Assembly (NCBI GenBank): GCA_963807925.1
Contig: CAWEDP010000001.1
Coordinates: 372,001-436,000 of the forward strand
Source of the DNA: CAWEDP01 sp963807925
GTDB taxonomy: Bacteria; Acidobacteriota; Vicinamibacteria; Vicinamibacterales; CAVVIG01
DNA: 64,000 nucleotides
Direction: 5' to 3'
Of the stretch, positions 62,380 through 64,000 are shown in pieces. How positions within the stretch are numbered: position 1 is the stretch's first letter; the number at the start of each line of letters is the position of its first letter. Under the pieces are notes generated by a model that saw nothing but the letters and a program-made list of their open reading frames with translations, ran no database searches and had not been told where the DNA came from. The position numbers were made by a program, and so were the translations under genes.

Positions 62380-62784
62380 TCAGTAGGCCGCCGTCGCCTC
62401 AATTTCGACTCTGACGTCGCGGGGCAGGCGGGCGACCTGGACCGTCGCCCGCGCGGGGTAGGGTTCAGAGAAGTACGTGCCGTATACCTGGTTCATCGCG
62501 GCCAGATCGTTCATGTCGCTCAAATACACCGTCGTCCGGACCACGTCGGCGAACGCCAGCCCGGCTGCCTCGAGGATCGCGCCGATGTTGTCGAGGACCC
62601 GGCGCGCCTGAACCGTGACGTCGCCCTCGATCAACTGACCCGACGGATCGAGCGGAATCTGGCCGGCCACGAACAGCAGATTCCCGGCGCGGACGGCCTG
62701 GGAATACGGCCCCACCGCCTTCGGCGCTCCGGCGCTCGACACCGCGGTCTTCACGTCCCTCACCGGTCGGTTCGCGTCCGGCAT
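62380..62784 (-). CDS. ridA: RidA family enamine/imine deaminase
   Basis: Hydrolyses reactive 2-aminoacrylate and related imines produced by PLP enzymes. The 134 residues show GPYSQAVRAGNLLFVAGQIP (25-44), VVRTTVYLSDMNDLAAMNQV, and the catalytic Arg112 in PARATVQVARLP with the conserved Glu near 128. The start at 62784 overlaps no other gene and lies 6 bases after the rpmB stop, so the two are co-transcribed. Confidence 0.95.
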   Translation of the reverse strand: MPDANRPVRDVKTAVSSAGAPKAVGPYSQAVRAGNLLFVAGQIPLDPSGQLIEGDVTVQARRVLDNIGAILEAAGLAFADVVRTTVYLSDMNDLAAMNQVYGTYFSEPYPARATVQVARLPRDVRVEIEATAAY

Positions 62785-62790
62785 CGCCGG

Positions 62791-62985
62791 TCACGCGGCT
62801 TTCACCACCCTGTTCGAGCGCAGGCACCGGGTGCAGACCCGCAGGCGTTTGATGCCGCCGTTGACGATCGCGCGGACGACCTGCAGGTTCGGTTCGAATC
62901 GGCGGGAGCTCACGTTGTGCGCGTGGCTCACCTGACGTCCCACGACGGGGGACTTGCCGCAAATTTCACATGTCTTTGCCATCAC
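62791..62985 (-). CDS. rpmB: 50S ribosomal protein L28
   Basis: 64-residue large-subunit protein. It has the zinc-ribbon form with C5-X2-C8 (CEICGKSP) and a C-terminal CTRCLRS, so it is the Cys-containing (C+) version. Typical segments are VGRQVSHAHNVSSRRFEPNL and RAIVNGGIKRLRVCTRC. It is not next to rpmG here; ridA follows. Confidence 0.96.
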   Translation of the reverse strand: MMAKTCEICGKSPVVGRQVSHAHNVSSRRFEPNLQVVRAIVNGGIKRLRVCTRCLRSNRVVKAA

Positions 62986-63033
62986 GGCTCCAATCGATGA
63001 GGCTACTCAGGATCCACAAGCTTACCAAATCTG

Positions 63034-63672
63034 TCACGGGAGGATCAGCCGCGAGCCCTCGTCCCCGGCCGCCTTGTCCGATTCCCTCCTCGTCGTGCCG
63101 ACGACGCGGGCGATCAGATCGATGAAGGCCTTGCGATCCGGCCCCGCCTGCTGGCCGTCGCGCGCCGCCTCCGCGATGCGACGAAGGACCGTGGCGGCAT
63201 CGCGCTGAAAAGGCGTGCCGCCGGTTCGCTCCGCTTCCGCGACGGCCGACTTCAGCGCGGCGGCCAGTCGCTCGGCGGCGAGCGATGCGGGACGATGTTC
63301 GTAAATCACGCCCTTGGCCGCCGTCTCGAACGTTGATGCCAACGCGTCTGCGGCGTCGGCGAGGTCCTGGTCGATCACCGGGTGCAGCTCCGGGGCCTCG
63401 TAGGTCCGGATGGCCGTCAGCAGCCGCACACACAAACGGGACTGGCGATCGTTCAGGTCGCGCGTCAAGCGGAGGATCCTCGACATGTCGTCCTGATGGC
63501 GTCGGGCGGCCGCAGCCGGCGGATGTTCGCGCGCCGTCGCGAGATAGGGACAGTCGGTGGGACAGGCGATCTCGATCAGCCGCTTCGTCCCGCAGCAAAC
63601 AGTGCAGATCTGCTCGCGAAGCGCGGGACACGCGCGCCGCGCCTTTCGTTGGCGGCACAGGGGACACACCAT
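63034..63672 (-). CDS. Cys-rich zinc-binding protein of unknown function
   Basis: 212 residues. The first 45 hold eight Cys (C3, C6, C15, C23, C26, C27, C37, C41; e.g. CPLCRQRKARRAC, CTVCCGTKRL, CPTDCPYL), which fits one or two zinc ribbons. The rest is all-helical with a central hydrophobic helix pattern and a charged tail. No enzyme motif is visible. ATG 63672 opens the frame. Its position upstream of rpmB suggests a housekeeping role, but I do not recognise the family. Confidence 0.75.
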   Translation of the reverse strand: MVCPLCRQRKARRACPALREQICTVCCGTKRLIEIACPTDCPYLATAREHPPAAAARRHQDDMSRILRLTRDLNDRQSRLCVRLLTAIRTYEAPELHPVIDQDLADAADALASTFETAAKGVIYEHRPASLAAERLAAALKSAVAEAERTGGTPFQRDAATVLRRIAEAARDGQQAGPDRKAFIDLIARVVGTTRRESDKAAGDEGSRLILP

Positions 63673-63688
63673 GCCGCTATTGTATAAT
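63661..63688 (+). promoter_or_regulatory. Probable promoter of the last gene
   Basis: GGGACA (63661-63666, 4 of 6) and a perfect TATAAT (63683-63688) spaced 16 bases, with a 68-base leader to the ATG at 63763. It overlaps the start of the divergent Cys-rich protein gene. Confidence 0.55.
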
Positions 63689-63762
63689 TCTGCGCAAAAT
63701 CACCAGACATTCCGGCGGAACGTCCCTTGCATTCTCCGGCAACAAGCGCCCTGGAGGCTCTT

Positions 63763-64000
63763 ATGTTGGTTCGTCAGGAGTCCGCAGTCGCGTACTTCAA
63801 GGAGCTCGTCGATCGGGCTCTGGTGAACCAGCGCGTCGACGCTGGCGAGCTGACCGCGTTCTACGTCGTCCGGCTGCTCTCGGACTTCATCCAGCGCTCC
63901 GAGGGCGACGACGAGCCGCTGGGTGTCCGGCTGGTGGAGGCGCTCGAATCGGGTGGTGCGCGCCAGCGGACGGCGCTCAGACAGGTTGGCGACGCGTCGC
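63763..64000 (+). CDS. Conserved hypothetical protein, partial
   Basis: The first 79 codons of a gene cut by the window end. GGAGG (63753-63757) lies 5 bases before the ATG. The residues (e.g. VAYFKELVDRALVNQRVDAG, TAFYVVRLLSDFIQ) are helical and soluble, with no signal peptide. I do not recognise the family. Confidence 0.75.
   Translation, partial: MLVRQESAVAYFKELVDRALVNQRVDAGELTAFYVVRLLSDFIQRSEGDDEPLGVRLVEALESGGARQRTALRQVGDAS

Noticed and set aside
62881..62910. GGTTCGAATC resembling a tRNA T-arm
   Set aside because: It lies within rpmB coding sequence (SSRRFEPNL) and no acceptor, D or anticodon arms surround it.

Overview
The window is a gene-dense, GC-rich (about two thirds G+C by eye) bacterial chromosome segment made almost entirely of housekeeping genes. 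Features that point to a Gram-negative acidobacterium, most likely class Vicinamibacteria, are the LptD outer-membrane assembly protein, an Oar-type TonB-dependent receptor with an N-terminal carboxypeptidase-regulatory-like domain, a TonB/ExbB/ExbD/ExbD locus with a Gly-rich TonB, a membrane pyrophosphatase, and many GTG/TTG starts. The taxon is an inference. I see no rRNA, tRNA, insertion sequence, prophage or CRISPR array.

Layout. 1-4982 (minus): mutS2-dnaG-rpoD replication/sigma operon, with rpoD cut by the window edge. 5113-8674: larB, then divergent GT2 glycosyltransferase and DUF362 genes. 8758-12963 (plus): citrate synthase, lepA, signal peptidase lepB and a small membrane protein. 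12949-19873 (minus): a compact run rpiB-glyA-dinG-like helicase-TPR protein-yggS-divIVA-DUF167-cyclodeaminase. 19902-25668 (plus): rRNA methyltransferase, a broken alkD, a large membrane protein with a discoidin-like tail, then a TPP riboswitch and thiC. 25697-31057: htpX, a ClpA/ClpC-type ATPase, a radical SAM protein and two small secreted proteins. 31203-37539 (minus): sugar-nucleotide epimerase, lptD, folC, accD and a deoxynucleoside kinase. 37658-42371: a HEAT-repeat/cyclophilin lipoprotein, a small transcript candidate carrying a 16-codon Lys-rich ORF, a secreted helical protein and D-Ala-D-Ala ligase. 42511-50755 (plus): tgt-yajC-secD-secF-uppP-DUF502-hppA. 50853-59909: Ton energising operon with a consensus sigma-70 promoter, a Tat-exported PhoD-like phosphatase, a convergent Oar-type receptor and a TPR lipoprotein. 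60170-64000: bifunctional Rel, ridA, rpmB, a Cys-rich protein and a partial conserved gene.

Much of the window serves envelope building: protein export (SecDF-YajC, LepB), lipid carrier recycling (UppP), LPS insertion (LptD), peptidoglycan precursor supply (Ddl), and outer-membrane energy coupling (Ton).

The strongest oddity is technical or evolutionary. Six otherwise intact genes (dnaG, lepA, ddl, hppA, tonB and a lipoprotein gene) carry single-base frameshifts, nearly all insertions. This looks like uncorrected sequencing error rather than gene decay. By contrast alkD has an in-frame stop plus a missing core and looks truly decayed. I did not find a clear new defence, mobile or biosynthetic system. 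The best candidate for something undescribed is the 40205-39834 minus-strand unit: strong promoter, long structured leader, 16-residue Lys-rich ORF and terminator.
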